From Roseiarcus sp963820095 (lineage in GTDB: Bacteria > Pseudomonadota > Alphaproteobacteria > Rhizobiales > Beijerinckiaceae), in contig CAWFZA010000013.1 in assembly GCA_963820095.1 (NCBI GenBank), forward strand, positions 227,765-291,764: 64,000 nt of DNA, read 5' to 3'. Below the pieces are notes generated by a model. It was given only the letters and a program-made list of their open reading frames with translations, searched no databases and was not told the origin of the DNA. Below, piece by piece: positions 47,001 to 56,842 of the stretch (position 1 is the first letter of the stretch; each line of letters begins with the position of its first letter). The position numbers were made by a program, and so were the translations under genes.

Positions 47001-48378
47001 GGCCGACGGGTCGAGCATGGCCTGCAGCTGGGCGAGTGTGTGGTAGATGTCCCAGCCGGAGTAGATGCCGTACTGGTTCTTCTGCCCGCTCGCCAGCGTC
47101 TGGACCTTCTCGTCGGCCCCCATGAACTGGCCGTTGACGTCGCTGGTGACGTTGGGCTGGATGAAGTCCTTGTAGAGCAGGCTGTAGAACTCCTGCGTCT
47201 GGGAGTAGGTACCGCCCGAGACCTTGATCTTGCCGAGCAGCCCGTTCCAGCTGTTTTGCGCCGCGGCCTTGACCGCGTCGAAGTTCCAGCCCGGGTTGTC
47301 GGTCTGCCAGTTCAGCTGGGCGTTCGCGGCGCTCACGTAGGAGATGCCGACCTTGGCCTGCACGACCGGGGTTGGACGTGGTGTCGAAGCCGACGTAGAC
47401 GGCGGACGGGTCGGTCTGCCCGGACTCCGTGATCACCTGCGACGAGGTGAACGGCTCGCTGAACTTGATGTCGAAGTAGACCGTGTACAGCTGGGACTGG
47501 CCGTCGTTGTTCGACTCACCGCAGAAGTCTCCGGTGGTGACCGAGCCGCTGACCTCGTCGTTCCCGACGATCTTCGCGCTGTCCGCGGTGTCGGTGGTCT
47601 GGCTGCCCTGGAGCTTGATGTCGAAGCCCGCGCCGGTCGTCGACGGGAACGTGAACCGGCCCATCGAGCTGTGCGCGGTCGCGGTGAATTCCGACGTGAT
47701 GGGGTTGGACGCGTTGCTCTGCGCGGAGTAGTAGCCCGCCTGCGCGATCTCGTTGGTGTGGCTGAGCGGGGTGGTCACGTTGTTCGGGTCGGTCCCGGAC
47801 GGGAGCGCCCCGGTGACCGGCAGGATCGGCACGTCGCCGGCGGCGCCGCAGCCCGGTCCCGAGACGTGGGTGAGGCTGTAGCCGTCGAGCGTGGTGTCGG
47901 TGTAGCTGTAGCCGCCGCCCGCGTTACGGTTCGGAAGCGTGTCGGGGGACCACTGCACCATCCCGTAGGGCACTTCCGCGCCCGGGAAGGTGTTGCCGCC
48001 GCCGGTGGTCCAGGTGCGGGCGTCCACGAGGGCCGCCAGGTTCGAGACGGGCTGGCCTACGGTGCCGGTGTTCCTGGCCCCCGCCGGGAGCTTGCTCGTG
48101 GCGACGGGCCTCTGGCAGTCGGTGATGCGGCCGGTGCGGGTCACCGTGCAGGTCGAGCCCGGCTTTCCGCTGGTCAACGGCAATCCGCTGGTGCTTGAGC
48201 CGTCGACGGGGGCACTGGGCTGCGGGGATGCGCTAGCGCTGGGATGCGGGGATGCGCTGGCGCTCGGGCTTGGCGTGGTGCTCGCCTGGGCGAGCCCGGT
48301 GAGCATGAGGGTACTTGCCGCTGTCGCGGTGATCAGGGCCGGCCACCGGCCGATGCCTGGCCGTCGTTTCCACTTCAA
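44078..48378 (-). CDS. Secreted GH92 alpha-mannosidase-like protein with Ig-type C-terminal modules (several frameshifts)
   Basis: Very large exported enzyme, about 1,430 residues joined. TTG at 48378 follows GAGGAGG and starts a signal peptide (RWPALITATAASTLMLTGLA) and a Ser/Pro-rich linker. GH92 motifs follow: YSLTHVSGPGCGAAGDVPIL, YGIYSGWDIYHTLAQLQAML, EPDYVEGDAYEYLWNVPNDY and GLDNNDDLGAESSSYIWQEL, covering the calcium and acid/base regions. GH92 enzymes are exo-alpha-mannosidases needing calcium. The C-terminus has Ig-like, IPT/TIG-like and two related modules (NFDGDGFSYSASALAADGF and NFDGDGYSYSAEALSAAGL). Breaks lie near 47365, 45185, 45110 and 44830. Likely degrades mannosylated glycoproteins or fungal mannan outside the cell. 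Confidence 0.85.
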
Positions 48379-48597
48379 CGCTGGACCTCCTCGGCAGATC
48401 CGACGTCACTATCGCGGCGCGGTGCCGAGGGCGCTGGAGTTACGTCCTGTTCGCTACGCGGCGACAACGATGTCAGAAACGTTTCATTTTCATGCTGTTA
48501 TGTTGCCGCATGTGCGTCAAGGCCAGAAAGTGTTGAAGATCGGATTATTTGCCTGAGTCATCCTGATATCTGTGGGCCTCGTGGCCATCCGCGACGT

Positions 48598-48623
48598 GCC
48601 CTCGGCCCCTACGAGCCGAGGGC
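48598..48623 (-). terminator. Hairpin at the end of the orphan module
   Basis: Arms GCCCTCGGC (48598-48606) and GCCGAGGGC (48615-48623), overlapping the stop of the gene remnant. No T-run. Confidence 0.5.
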
Positions 48624-48880
48624 TATAGCGAAGATGTGCATGGCTGTGACGCCCACGCCGATGTTGTTGCTGACGTCGGGAAGGACGATGGATGCGACCG
48701 TCCTTGATGGGTCGACCGGGACCGTGGTGGCATAGACGTACATGCTGAGCGCCTGGGAGGAACCGCTGGCGCTGTTGCGGTACGGCATGGTTGCTACCGC
48801 CGTGTCACCGTTGCCGGGACCGCCGGCCCAGTCGTTGAAGGACAGGGTCTGGGTCGAGGAGGTGCCGTCGGCGGCGTTCA
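48609..48880 (-). pseudogene. Orphan copy of the GH92 C-terminal module
   Basis: Leftward coding of about 85-90 residues to the TAG at 48609-48611: DGTSSTQTLSFNDWAGGPGN, GDTAVATMPYRNSASGSSQA, MYVYATTVPVDPSRTVASIV and LPDVSNNIGVGVTAMHIFAI. The last 90 residues of the GH92 protein read the same with changes (SSSDWAGGPGTSETAVATMS, YVYATTVPVDSSKTVASVTF). There is no upstream start: the match stops near 48880. This is the tail of a second, lost paralog rather than a separate gene. Confidence 0.7.
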
Positions 48881-49002
48881 GGTATCCGGTTACTTGTGAC
48901 CGGTGAGGCGTGTCGGTCCGAAACGGACGAGCCTCTGTTCCGGGAAAGCCACTGGCTCCCCATTGACTCCCGAAAGCTAGATCTAAAACCCTGTCCGACC
49001 AG

Positions 49003-49047
49003 TCGGGACGGCGGGATTTGAACCCGCGACCCCTTGACCCCCAGTCA
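49003..49047 (-). other. tRNA-Pro(GGG) 3'-half fragment, probable attachment site
   Basis: Read leftward, the sequence runs TGACTGGGGGTCAAGGGGTC, then GCGGGTTCAAATCCCGCCGT and CCCGA: the anticodon loop (GGG), variable region, T arm and 3' acceptor strand of actinobacterial tRNA-Pro. The 5' half is missing; beyond 49047 the sequence is unrelated and offers no D arm or matching acceptor strand. A 3' tRNA half of about 45 bases is the usual identity block left at one end of an integrated element. No CCA is encoded. Confidence 0.65.
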
Positions 49048-49087
49048 CGAACGGCCCGTCTGGCCCGGTCCTAGGCTCGCTGCGCCT

Positions 49088-51484
49088 TCACGGCACCGGG
49101 ACGTTCGCTGACCCTTCGCAGCTGAGTGCGGGCGGGGTGGGCGCGTCCAGCTGACTCCCGTAGCTCGGCAGCGTCCCGGTCAGCGCGTACTGGGTGAGCT
49201 GAGTCGTCAGCTGCGTGGTCCCCGCCGTGGTAGGCGTGCTCGCCAGTTCGAAGTAGTTCCGGCCTGGCGGGCTCCGCAGCGGATAGCCCAGATAGTAGAA
49301 GGGGGTGGAACCAGCGGGCCAGCCCGCCGGATCCGTCCAGCCGCAGGCGTTGAAGTAGAGCGCGTTGGCAGCGGGCTCCCCGACGGCGATCACCAGGTCC
49401 TTGTTACCGGCCGCGTCCTTCCATGCCTGTTTGAACATGCCGGTCACATTGCTGGCTGGCAGCGCCAGGCTGCGGGCGATCCGGGCCGCGATCGCCATGT
49501 CGCCTTTGTCCGCCGCGTACAACACGAGCGGAGAGTGAGTCGGCAGCGACCCTCCGGAGTGCACGACGGTCGCCAGGACGTACGCTTCGGCAATGGTTCG
49601 GGAACTGGAGGATACGGTGATCGGCACGAGGTACCGCCCCGGAGCGAGCGACGTGGCAGGCGTCAGGGACACCGTTGCCGAGTAGCCGCCCCCCGCCGTC
49701 AGGTCGACGGCTCCGGAACTGGGTGCCGCCGACATGCCCCGCGGCACGCCCACCTGCCACTGCACATCGATCGACGTTTCTGGCAGGCCGTGCAAGGTCA
49801 GCGTCACCTTAGCCGTGCTGCCCGGCGCAGCGGTCAGCTCGGACGGCGTTGCGCTCTCGGCGGGCCCGGCGGAGTCCGGTACGGACGACTGACCGACGAC
49901 CAGTCCGTCGGCAGCGTCCGAGTCGATGTTCAGCGTGGCGCCGCCCCACTTCTCGTCGTGCGGCCCGGAGTACTGGTGCAGCCGCTGATGGTTTGACCAG
50001 TAGGTGCTCGGCACGTACGAGTCGGTAAACACCGGCTCGCCATTCCAGTCGGCGATCCAGATGTCGTCCGGTCGCGAAGATCCATTGCTCTTGTACATGG
50101 CCACCAGGTCTTTGATCCCGGAAGCTGCGCTGGCGTAGACCCCCGAGACGTAGCCTGCCGCATGCAGCGCCCGGGTCCACCGGCCGAGGAAGTTCAGCAC
50201 CGCGCTGCTGCAGCTGCCGCTGGGAATGTAGCCCTCCATGTCGAAGTAGATCGGGGTACCTTTGCCGAACCCGAATTCCTTTGCCGAAGTGGCCGCGCTG
50301 CTGGCCTCTGCCTGTCCCTCGGCGGCGGCCTGCGACGGATTGATGACGGCGACCCCCGGGATGGTCGAGCAGGGGGCTTGCCTGCCGACCCAGAGCGGCA
50401 CGAACCGCCAGCCCTGGGCGGCTGTGTGACTCACCCAGGAAGCGGAAAAGTTCCCGTAGCTGCATGCCCAGTTCATCCCGCCCAGGTAGGTGCCGATCAC
50501 CCGGTACGGTGACGCCAGCCATTTGGTCATGGTCGACGTCGACGGGACCGTGCAGGTGTCCAGCCCGAGGCCGCTGCCGACCATGGACGTCAACGGGGAG
50601 GTTTGCGCTGACGACGTTGCCGCGCTGGACGTCGCGCCGACCGTCATCAGCGACTGGCTCGCAGCAGAAGGCGCTGTCGGCGCTGCCGACCCGCCCAGTG
50701 CGGCGGATCTGGATGAGCCGGAGCCGGACGAATCGGAACTGGACGAGCCGGAGCCGGACACATGGGAGCTGGTGCCGGATGCGGCGGTCTGGCCGGTGAT
50801 CGTCGCACCAGCCAGTATGGAGCGCAGCCCTGTCTCGTTCGTGCCGTAAGTGGCCGTGACGAGCACGCCGGCTTTCGGTATATCGACCTGGAACATGTGG
50901 GTGGTGGCCGTCGTGGAGGCGGGCAGCGGAGCGTCTTCGGGCAGGGCGGCCCTCCCACCGCCCATGACGATGGCCGCGGCCGACGTGCTGGCTGAGCTGG
51001 CCGGCTGGATGAGCAGTGCCTCCGTGCGGCCAACGGCGGACGCCGGGCAGTTCTGGCCGCTGCCCGGTGTGCCCAGGTAGACCGCATGGGTGCTGAACAG
51101 GACGCACTTCGAGGGATCGGTGGCCAGGTTGTAGACCGGCCAGGAGCTCGGCACCTGGAACTGGTAGCCGAGGTAACGAACGACTCGGGGCTTCGCGCTC
51201 CAGGACGGCTGCTGCGCCGAGCCCAGGGCATCGGCGACCGGATTCGCCGTCGCGGTGGTTTCCGCGGCCAGTTTCGCCGACGCGCTGTCTTGCGCCGGGA
51301 CGGTCCCGGCCGTGGCCGGTGCGGTCGCGCCCGGCGAGGCCGTGCCGTGCGCGACGGAATGCCCAGACGATCCCGGACCCACGGCGACGGCGAGAGCAAA
51401 CACCAGTCCCGTTCCTGAAACGGCGCTGAGCGAGAAGTAGCGGCGTCGCACCGCGGCGGAAACGCGAGTTCTCCGTGCCGTCAA
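49088..51484 (-). CDS. Secreted DUF1906 (Rv2525c-like glycoside-hydrolase-fold) protein
   Basis: Intact 798-residue exported protein. A twin-arginine-like start (MTARRTRVSAAVRRRYFSLS) precedes a hydrophobic core. Residues about 80-215 form an unknown N-terminal domain with two cysteines; a Ser-rich linker follows. DUF1906 spans about 315-535: YRVIGTYLGGMNWACSYGNF, GWRFVPLWVGRQAPCSTIPG, FGKGTPIYFDMEGYIP with an acidic pair like GH25 lysozymes, and VSGVYASAASGIKDLVAMYK. An Ig-like domain (about 550-650) and a C-terminal domain resembling a cell-wall-binding repeat region (LVLYAADKGDMAIAARIARS) end it. A role in cell-wall or glycan processing is inferred. Confidence 0.82.
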   Translation of the reverse strand: MTARRTRVSAAVRRRYFSLSAVSGTGLVFALAVAVGPGSSGHSVAHGTASPGATAPATAGTVPAQDSASAKLAAETTATANPVADALGSAQQPSWSAKPRVVRYLGYQFQVPSSWPVYNLATDPSKCVLFSTHAVYLGTPGSGQNCPASAVGRTEALLIQPASSASTSAAAIVMGGGRAALPEDAPLPASTTATTHMFQVDIPKAGVLVTATYGTNETGLRSILAGATITGQTAASGTSSHVSGSGSSSSDSSGSGSSRSAALGGSAAPTAPSAASQSLMTVGATSSAATSSAQTSPLTSMVGSGLGLDTCTVPSTSTMTKWLASPYRVIGTYLGGMNWACSYGNFSASWVSHTAAQGWRFVPLWVGRQAPCSTIPGVAVINPSQAAAEGQAEASSAATSAKEFGFGKGTPIYFDMEGYIPSGSCSSAVLNFLGRWTRALHAAGYVSGVYASAASGIKDLVAMYKSNGSSRPDDIWIADWNGEPVFTDSYVPSTYWSNHQRLHQYSGPHDEKWGGATLNIDSDAADGLVVGQSSVPDSAGPAESATPSELTAAPGSTAKVTLTLHGLPETSIDVQWQVGVPRGMSAAPSSGAVDLTAGGGYSATVSLTPATSLAPGRYLVPITVSSSSRTIAEAYVLATVVHSGGSLPTHSPLVLYAADKGDMAIAARIARSLALPASNVTGMFKQAWKDAAGNKDLVIAVGEPAANALYFNACGWTDPAGWPAGSTPFYYLGYPLRSPPGRNYFELASTPTTAGTTQLTTQLTQYALTGTLPSYGSQLDAPTPPALSCEGSANVPVP

Positions 51485-51862
51485 TCCCTCTCCAGGTGTC
51501 TCGGCTGCCCCAAAAAATACAGATCGGCACGTACGTGACTCAATTACCGAAGGCGTGTTTCGTCAGGACTTTTCGACATCTGCCGAGCTCAGAGGGCGGC
51601 CGAGGGGCGGCTTGACGCAGATTAAGCGCAAATTTGCCGCATGTGCCCAACAAAAGGCATGAAACGGTCAATCAGGGCAGCGGAGCCGCCATCACCGACC
51701 TGGCCAGCCCGACGCGATTTACCCGGATGTCGCGAGCCATCAGGTGGCTGACGTCCCCACCCGCTTCCCGCGGGCCCGCGATTGCGGGCCCGCGGGGTGA
51801 TTGAGGTGCCGTGCCGCCGGTCCGGCCACATGGGCGGGGCAGGGCCTGCGGCGGCTTGCCGG
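51485..51862. other. Intergenic region between two leftward secreted-protein genes
   Basis: About 380 bases, holding the promoter of the DUF1906 gene (near 51490-51560) and the terminator of the next gene at 51767-51796. No other gene seen. Confidence 0.5.
51767..51796 (-). terminator. Perfect 13-bp GC-rich hairpin
   Basis: Arms CCCGCGGGCCCGC (51767-51779) and GCGGGCCCGCGGG (51784-51796), loop GATT, about 65 bases past the stop of the leftward secreted-protein gene. Confidence 0.8.
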
Positions 51863-53244
51863 TTACCTGGGCGGGAACTGGGAGCCGGGTGCCGGGGGGG
51901 CGAGGTTGGCGGTGGGGGCCTGTGGCGGTGTAGCCGATGACCGCGCAGTTGATGTCGACCCCGACCGAGCCGTAGGGCTCGGGCTGGCCGGTGGCCGGGT
52001 TGAACCCGGTCAGCAGGTCGGGCCGGGTGGCGGCCAGGTTGAACACCTGGTTCTCGTCGATCTGGCGGGTGTTCAGCCCTGCGCGACCGCCTTGGGGGTC
52101 CACAGGCCGAGCTGGGCGTCCCACAGCGGGCTGTAGGCGTCGGCGTGCCGGGGGTCGGCCAGGGTGGGGAAGTCACCGAACACGTTGAGCAGGTCGCCGC
52201 CGTTGCGCAGGGCGTCGATCATCGCGGTGTTGCCGGCGGAGGCGTCCGAGGAGGCGAACCCGTCCTTGACCAGGTGCACGAATCCCTGCGCGTGCGGGTT
52301 GGTGGCGCCGGTCTGCCCGTTGATGAAGCCGAACAGCCGCTCGCGGGCCGAGCCGAGGAAGTCGTCGCCGCCGTTGAAGGCGGCCTTGTCCAGCGCGGGC
52401 ACGTAGGTGGAGCGCTCCAGTACCGCGGTCAGCGGCTGGCCGGCGTCGGTGGACTGAGGTACACGATGGGCTGGCCGGCGTCGAATCCCTTGACGAACAG
52501 CAGGTCGGCCCAGGACTCGGCGAACTGGCCGGGCTTGGACGGGCCGGCGATGTGGATGCCCAGCACGCGGTCGGCGGTGTTGGTGTGGTGGGTCACGTCG
52601 AAAGGGCCGTCGCCGGTGGCCACGATCGGCGCGTTGTAGACGACGTCGGAGCCGGCGATCTTGATGAACGGGCTGTATCCGGGGCCGGCCACGGAACCGG
52701 GCGCGAACTTGGCCAGCGGGAACCCGTCCGGCCCCGGCGTCGCGATCCGGGTGGGGCTGAAGTCCGGCGCGCCGGCGAAGTTCACCACCGCGGGCCCGAA
52801 CGGGTTCTGCTGCGGTGTCGGCGAGCCGAGGGTCACGGTCTGCACCGCGGCCGGGTCGCTGATCGCGATGTTGGCGAGCTTGGGCGCGTAGTTCACGCCC
52901 AGGTCGTGCGCCAGCCCGGCGTCGGAGGCGTCCAGCAGGACGTACCACACGGTCTTGCCGTTCGCGGTGCCCGGGTACAGCGGCAGCCGCACCGTCTCGT
53001 TGCTGAGGTTGACCTGGATGGCGCTTTCCAAGGTCAGATGGCTTGCGGGCAGCAGGCCGGTCAGCTGCCCCAGCCCAGTAGCCTCACCCGGGCCCTGGTC
53101 CGCGCGGGCGGCCGGCGCGGCCGAGGCGGCCGCCCCCGCGCCCGCCGCAATGGCTAGCGACGTGCTCGCGGCCACCGCCGCCGCGAGCACGGCAAACAGC
53201 CCGCGTTTCCGCGCGGGCACTCGTCTGAAGATACGGAGATTCAC
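51863..53244 (-). CDS. Secreted hypothetical protein (three frameshifts)
   Basis: Exported protein of about 460 residues. GTG at 53244, after an AGAGGAACAG site, starts a basic signal peptide (VNLRIFRRVPARKRGLFAVL). Conserved-looking segments are LVxx-type ESAIQVNLSNETVRLPLYPG, TVWYVLLDASDAGLAHDLGV, PLYxx-like PFIKIAGSDVVYNAPIVATG, WADLLFVKGFDAGQPIVYLS and LNVFGDFPTLADPRHADAYS. Breaks lie near 52450, near 52075 (GGG run) and near 51915 (a run of five C). Correcting the last gives a natural end, NLAPPAPGSQFPPR, at TAA 51863-51865. Domain name not recognised; related proteins are widespread exported Actinobacteria/Proteobacteria proteins. Confidence 0.7.
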
Positions 53245-53623
53245 GTTCTGTTCCTCTTTTCTCTCCTGATACCTGCCTTTTCGGCAGTTCCGGATACGAA
53301 CCTTCGCTTGACCCGGGCGAACGCGCATCGTCAGGACAGGCAATTTCCACGGCCCGGCCGCCGGGCGATCCGGCTCCCGCCCGCCAGGGCGGCCGCCGAC
53401 CTGGCTGACCGGCTCGCGAGGCAAGCACCACGGCCGTTCGGGGAAAAGATCTTGACCTGCCGAACGGGCGAGGCTTTCCGCCCCGCGTCCGCTGCTTGCG
53501 ATCGGGACCTTGGACGGCTCCGATGCGATTACCTGACCTGACGATGTGCGGCGCAGATCGCGCGGCAACACTGGACTGTCGCGATCAGCGGGCCGATGAG
53601 CGGCCGCAGAGAGGTGAGGACTC
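53245..53623. other. Divergent intergenic region before the SDR operon
   Basis: About 380 bases between opposite genes; must hold two promoters. TTGACC at 53308 (…CTTCGCTTGACCCG) is a possible -35. GAGAGGTGAGGACTC just before 53624 is the SDR ribosome-binding site. Confidence 0.45.
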
Positions 53624-54379
53624 ATGAGTACAGGTGATGAGGCGGGAGACCGCACACGCACTGCCCTGGTGACCGGGGGGACCGGCGGCATGGGCCGGGT
53701 CATAGCCGCCAAGCTGGCCGCCGACGGGTTTGACGTCGCGGTGGCTTACGTCGGCAGCATGGACCTGGCCGACGCGACGGTCAAGGAAATCGCGGGGCAT
53801 GGGCGGCGTGGCGCGGCATTCGCGGCGGACATCGCCGACGAGGAGGCAGCATCCGCTCTGTTCGACGCCATCGAGGACCGCTTCGGGCGCCTCGACGTCG
53901 TCGTGCATACCGCCGGGATCAATCACCCCGTCCCCCTCATCGACCTTGACCTGGCTGACTTCGACGCGATCCACAGGATCAACGTGCGAGGCACGTTCGT
54001 CGTCGACCAGCAGGCCGCGCGGCGGGTTCGTGACGGCGGCTCGATCGTCAACATCTCGTCGAGCATGGTGCGGTTCGCGCCACCGGGTCTGAGCGCCTAC
54101 GCGGCGTCCAAAGCCGCCGTCGACGCACTCACCCGCATCCTCGCGAAGGAGCTGCGCGGCCGCGACATCACGGTCAACGCGGTCGCGCCGGGTCCCACCG
54201 CCACCGAGGCGTTCCTGCACAGCACCCCGGCCGACGAGCAGGAACAGCTGGCCGCCTTGCCGCCGCTCGGCCGTCTCGGCACTCCCGACGACGTCGCCGG
54301 CGTCGTGTCATTCCTGGTCGGGCCGACCGGGCGATGGGTCAACGGCCAGGTGGTCTACGCCAACGGCGGATTCGTCTGA
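53624..54379 (+). CDS. SDR-family oxidoreductase (FabG-like)
   Basis: First gene of a five-gene operon; intact, 251 residues. Cofactor motif ALVTGGTGGMGRVIAAKLAA, VDVV-type HTAGINHPVPL, catalytic Ser in VNISSSMVRFAPPG and Tyr/Lys in SAYAASKAAVDALTR. The end reads VNGQVVYANGGFV. It has the FabG/3-oxoacyl reductase shape, but linkage to a GMC oxidoreductase and a GH15 enzyme suggests sugar or secondary alcohol oxidation instead. GAGGTGAGGAC lies at the right distance for ribosome binding. Confidence 0.9.
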   Translation: MSTGDEAGDRTRTALVTGGTGGMGRVIAAKLAADGFDVAVAYVGSMDLADATVKEIAGHGRRGAAFAADIADEEAASALFDAIEDRFGRLDVVVHTAGINHPVPLIDLDLADFDAIHRINVRGTFVVDQQAARRVRDGGSIVNISSSMVRFAPPGLSAYAASKAAVDALTRILAKELRGRDITVNAVAPGPTATEAFLHSTPADEQEQLAALPPLGRLGTPDDVAGVVSFLVGPTGRWVNGQVVYANGGFV

Positions 54380-54414
54380 CCGGCCCGTCCGACACCGATA
54401 GGGATGGAATAGGC

Positions 54415-55182
54415 ATGTTGCTCAAAGGCAAGTCCATCGTCGTCACCGGCGGCAACAGCGGCATCGGCAAGGCGATCGTCCTCGCCGCCGCCGCAGAAGG
54501 CGCGAACGTCGTGGTCGACTACCGTATGCACCCGGACTACGCAGCCGAGGTCGTAGCCGCCGCCGGACGGGCTGGCGGCCGCGCGGTAGGAGTGGAAGCC
54601 GACGTCTCGCGCACCGAAGACCTGCACCGGGTTATCCGGGCCGCCGTGGAGAATTTCGGCCGGCTCGATGTTCTCGTCAGCAACGCGGGTATCGAAACCC
54701 GCACGTCGCTGCTGGAGACCAGCGAGGCCGACTTCGACAAGGTGCTGGCGGTAAACCTCAAGAGCGCGTTCTTCGGCGCCCAGTTCGCGGCGCAGCAGTT
54801 CATGGCGCAAGGCAGCGGCGGGCTGATCGTGACGATCTCGTCCACCCACGAGGACTGGCCGATGCCCGGCAACATCGCCTACTGCGTCTCGAAGGGCGGC
54901 GCGAAGATGCTCACCCGCACGGCGGGCGTCGAATTGGGATCGCTTGGGATCCGGTTCGTCAACATCGCGCCGGGGGCGGTGAGCACCCCGATCAACGCCG
55001 TCACCGAGATGACCCCGGAACTGCTCAAGCAGCTGAATGAGGCGATCCCGCTCGGCCGGATCGCCCAGGCCGCCGAGATCGCCGATGTGGTGGTGTTTCT
55101 CTCCTCAGACAGGGCCGGGTACGTCAACGCCACCACGGTCACCGTCGACGGCGGCCTGTCGCAGTCGAGCGTGGGACTGTGA
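54415..55182 (+). CDS. SDR-family oxidoreductase (glucose 1-dehydrogenase-like)
   Basis: Intact 255-residue SDR, 35 bases after the previous one. Start at 54415 (MLLKGKSIVVTGGNSGIGKA). VSNAGIETRTSLLETSEADF, the catalytic Ser in VTISSTHEDWPMPGN and YCVSKGG follow; the C-terminal VTVDGGLSQSSVGL is typical. VVVDYRMHPD after strand beta2 has Asp/Tyr, suggesting NAD preference. Closest shape is bacterial glucose 1-dehydrogenase. TGA overlaps the GTG of the GMC gene by four bases (GTGA). Confidence 0.9.
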   Translation: MLLKGKSIVVTGGNSGIGKAIVLAAAAEGANVVVDYRMHPDYAAEVVAAAGRAGGRAVGVEADVSRTEDLHRVIRAAVENFGRLDVLVSNAGIETRTSLLETSEADFDKVLAVNLKSAFFGAQFAAQQFMAQGSGGLIVTISSTHEDWPMPGNIAYCVSKGGAKMLTRTAGVELGSLGIRFVNIAPGAVSTPINAVTEMTPELLKQLNEAIPLGRIAQAAEIADVVVFLSSDRAGYVNATTVTVDGGLSQSSVGL

Positions 55183-56829
55183 CCACCATGCCCGCCCCCG
55201 CGGGGAGTGACCACTACGACGTCCTGGTCGTCGGCAGCGGACCGGGGGGCGCGACCACCGCGGCCCGCGTGGCCGAAACGGGCAGGCGCGTACTGTTGCT
55301 CGAACGCGGTGACTTCCTCCCGCGGGAACGCGACAACTGGAGCTCGCAGGCTGTCTTCGGCGACGCGAAATACACCGCGGACGAGACCTTCTACGACCTC
55401 CGCGACCGGCCCTTCCGGCCCGAGCTGCACTACTACGTGGGCGGCAACTCCAAGGTGTACGGCGCGGCGCTTTTCCGGCTGCTGCCCGCGGACTTCGGCG
55501 AGGTCCAGCATCCGAACGGTGTCGCGCCGGCCTGGCCGCTGAGCTACCAGGACCTGGAGCCGTACTACGTCCGAGCCGAGCACCTGTTCTGGGTGCACGG
55601 CCAGCACGGCGAGGACCCGTTCGCCGGCATCTCGAGCCAGGACTACAAATACCCGCCCGTGCGGCACGAGCCTCGTATCCAGCAGCTGTCGGACGACCTG
55701 GAGCAGCTCGGCCTGCATCCGTTTCACCTGCCGCTGGGCGTGCAGCTCACCCAGGACGCGCACGGCCGGGCGACCACGGACTCGCGCTGTATACGGTGCG
55801 ACCGCGTGGACGGGTTCCCCTGCCTGCTCGGCGCCAAGGCCGACGCCGAATGGGCCGTGGTCCGCCCGGCCCTGGCCGCGCATCCCAATCTGGCCTTGAT
55901 GACGAGAACGACTGTCGAGCGCCTGCTGACGGACAGCAGCGGCCGTTCCGTCAGTGGCGTGGCGGTCACGCTCCCGGACGGCTCTCCGCACGCGTTCACC
56001 GCCGACATCGTCGTGCTGTCCGCGGGGGCCATCCTGTCGGCTGCCCTGCTGCTGAAGTCAGCCAACGACAAGCATCCACACGGCCTGGCGAATTCGTCCG
56101 ATATGGTCGGCCGGAACTACATGCGGCACAACAATCTTGCGCTCATCGCGTTCTCGCGCGAACTCAACCCGACGGTGTTCCAGAAAACGCTGGCCCTCAA
56201 CGACTTCTACGGTCCCGGCGAGCACTGGCAGTACCCGATGGGCCACATCCAGATGCTCGGCAAGTCCGATGACTGGCAGATCAAGGGAGCGGCACCACGC
56301 GGGCTGGGGTGGGCTCCGTCCGCACCCGTACGGCGAGGTCGCGAAGCACTCGATCGACTTCTGGCTGTCCAGCGAGGACCTCCCGCTCGCCGACAGCAGG
56401 GTCACGCTCCGGCGTGACGGCGCGATCAGGCTCGCGCTGCAGCCCGGCAACAACACCGAAGGCCTCACCCGCCTCCGCACGACCTTCCAGGGCATGCTGA
56501 GCAAGCTCGGCATGGTGGACACGATGTTCGTCCGCAGCCTCTACCTGCACAAGGCATTCGACGCCGCCGCCACCGCCCACCAGGCGGGCACGGCGCGCTT
56601 CGGGACCGACCCGGCCGCCTCGGTCCTCGACGTGCACTGCAAGGCCCACGACCTGGACAACCTCTACGTGGTGGACGGCAGCTTCATGCCCTCGATCGGC
56701 GCGGTGAACCCCACCTTGACGATCATCGCGAACGCGCTGCGCGTGGGCGATCACATCGCCGAGCGCATCGGGACCACCCGCCACCCGCAGCTCCGCACCG
56801 TCCCCGCGCAGTCCTCGCCCGTCCTGTGA
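55179..56829 (+). CDS. GMC-family FAD oxidoreductase (one frameshift)
   Basis: Flavoprotein of about 550 residues, third gene of the operon, from GTG at 55179. FAD motif DVLVVGSGPGGATTAARVAE, HYYVGGNSKVYGAALFRLLP, SRCIRCDRVDGFPCLLGAKA (a cysteine-rich insert), and IVVLSAGAILSAALLLKSAN. After a break near 56320 the frame continues HPYGEVAKHSIDFWLSSEDL, HxAxx-type GTARFGTDPAASVLDVHCKA, and the C-terminal NLYVVDGSFMPSIGAVNPTL. It belongs to the gluconate dehydrogenase-like branch of GMC oxidoreductases. Likely oxidises a sugar, polyol or sterol-like alcohol. Confidence 0.87.
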
Positions 56830-56842
56830 GAGATCTCTGACC

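Noticed and set aside
44643..47432. A 929-residue frame on the plus strand
   Set aside because: Val/Arg/Gly-rich shadow of the GH92 gene on the opposite strand.
48236..48270. Short tandem repeat suggesting a CRISPR or microsatellite
   Set aside because: It encodes the Ser/Pro/Ala linker of the GH92 signal region; no spacers. No CRISPR array was found in the window.
51485..51600. c-di-AMP (ydaO) riboswitch before the secreted hydrolase-like gene
   Set aside because: The leader lacks the conserved ydaO core elements I would expect.
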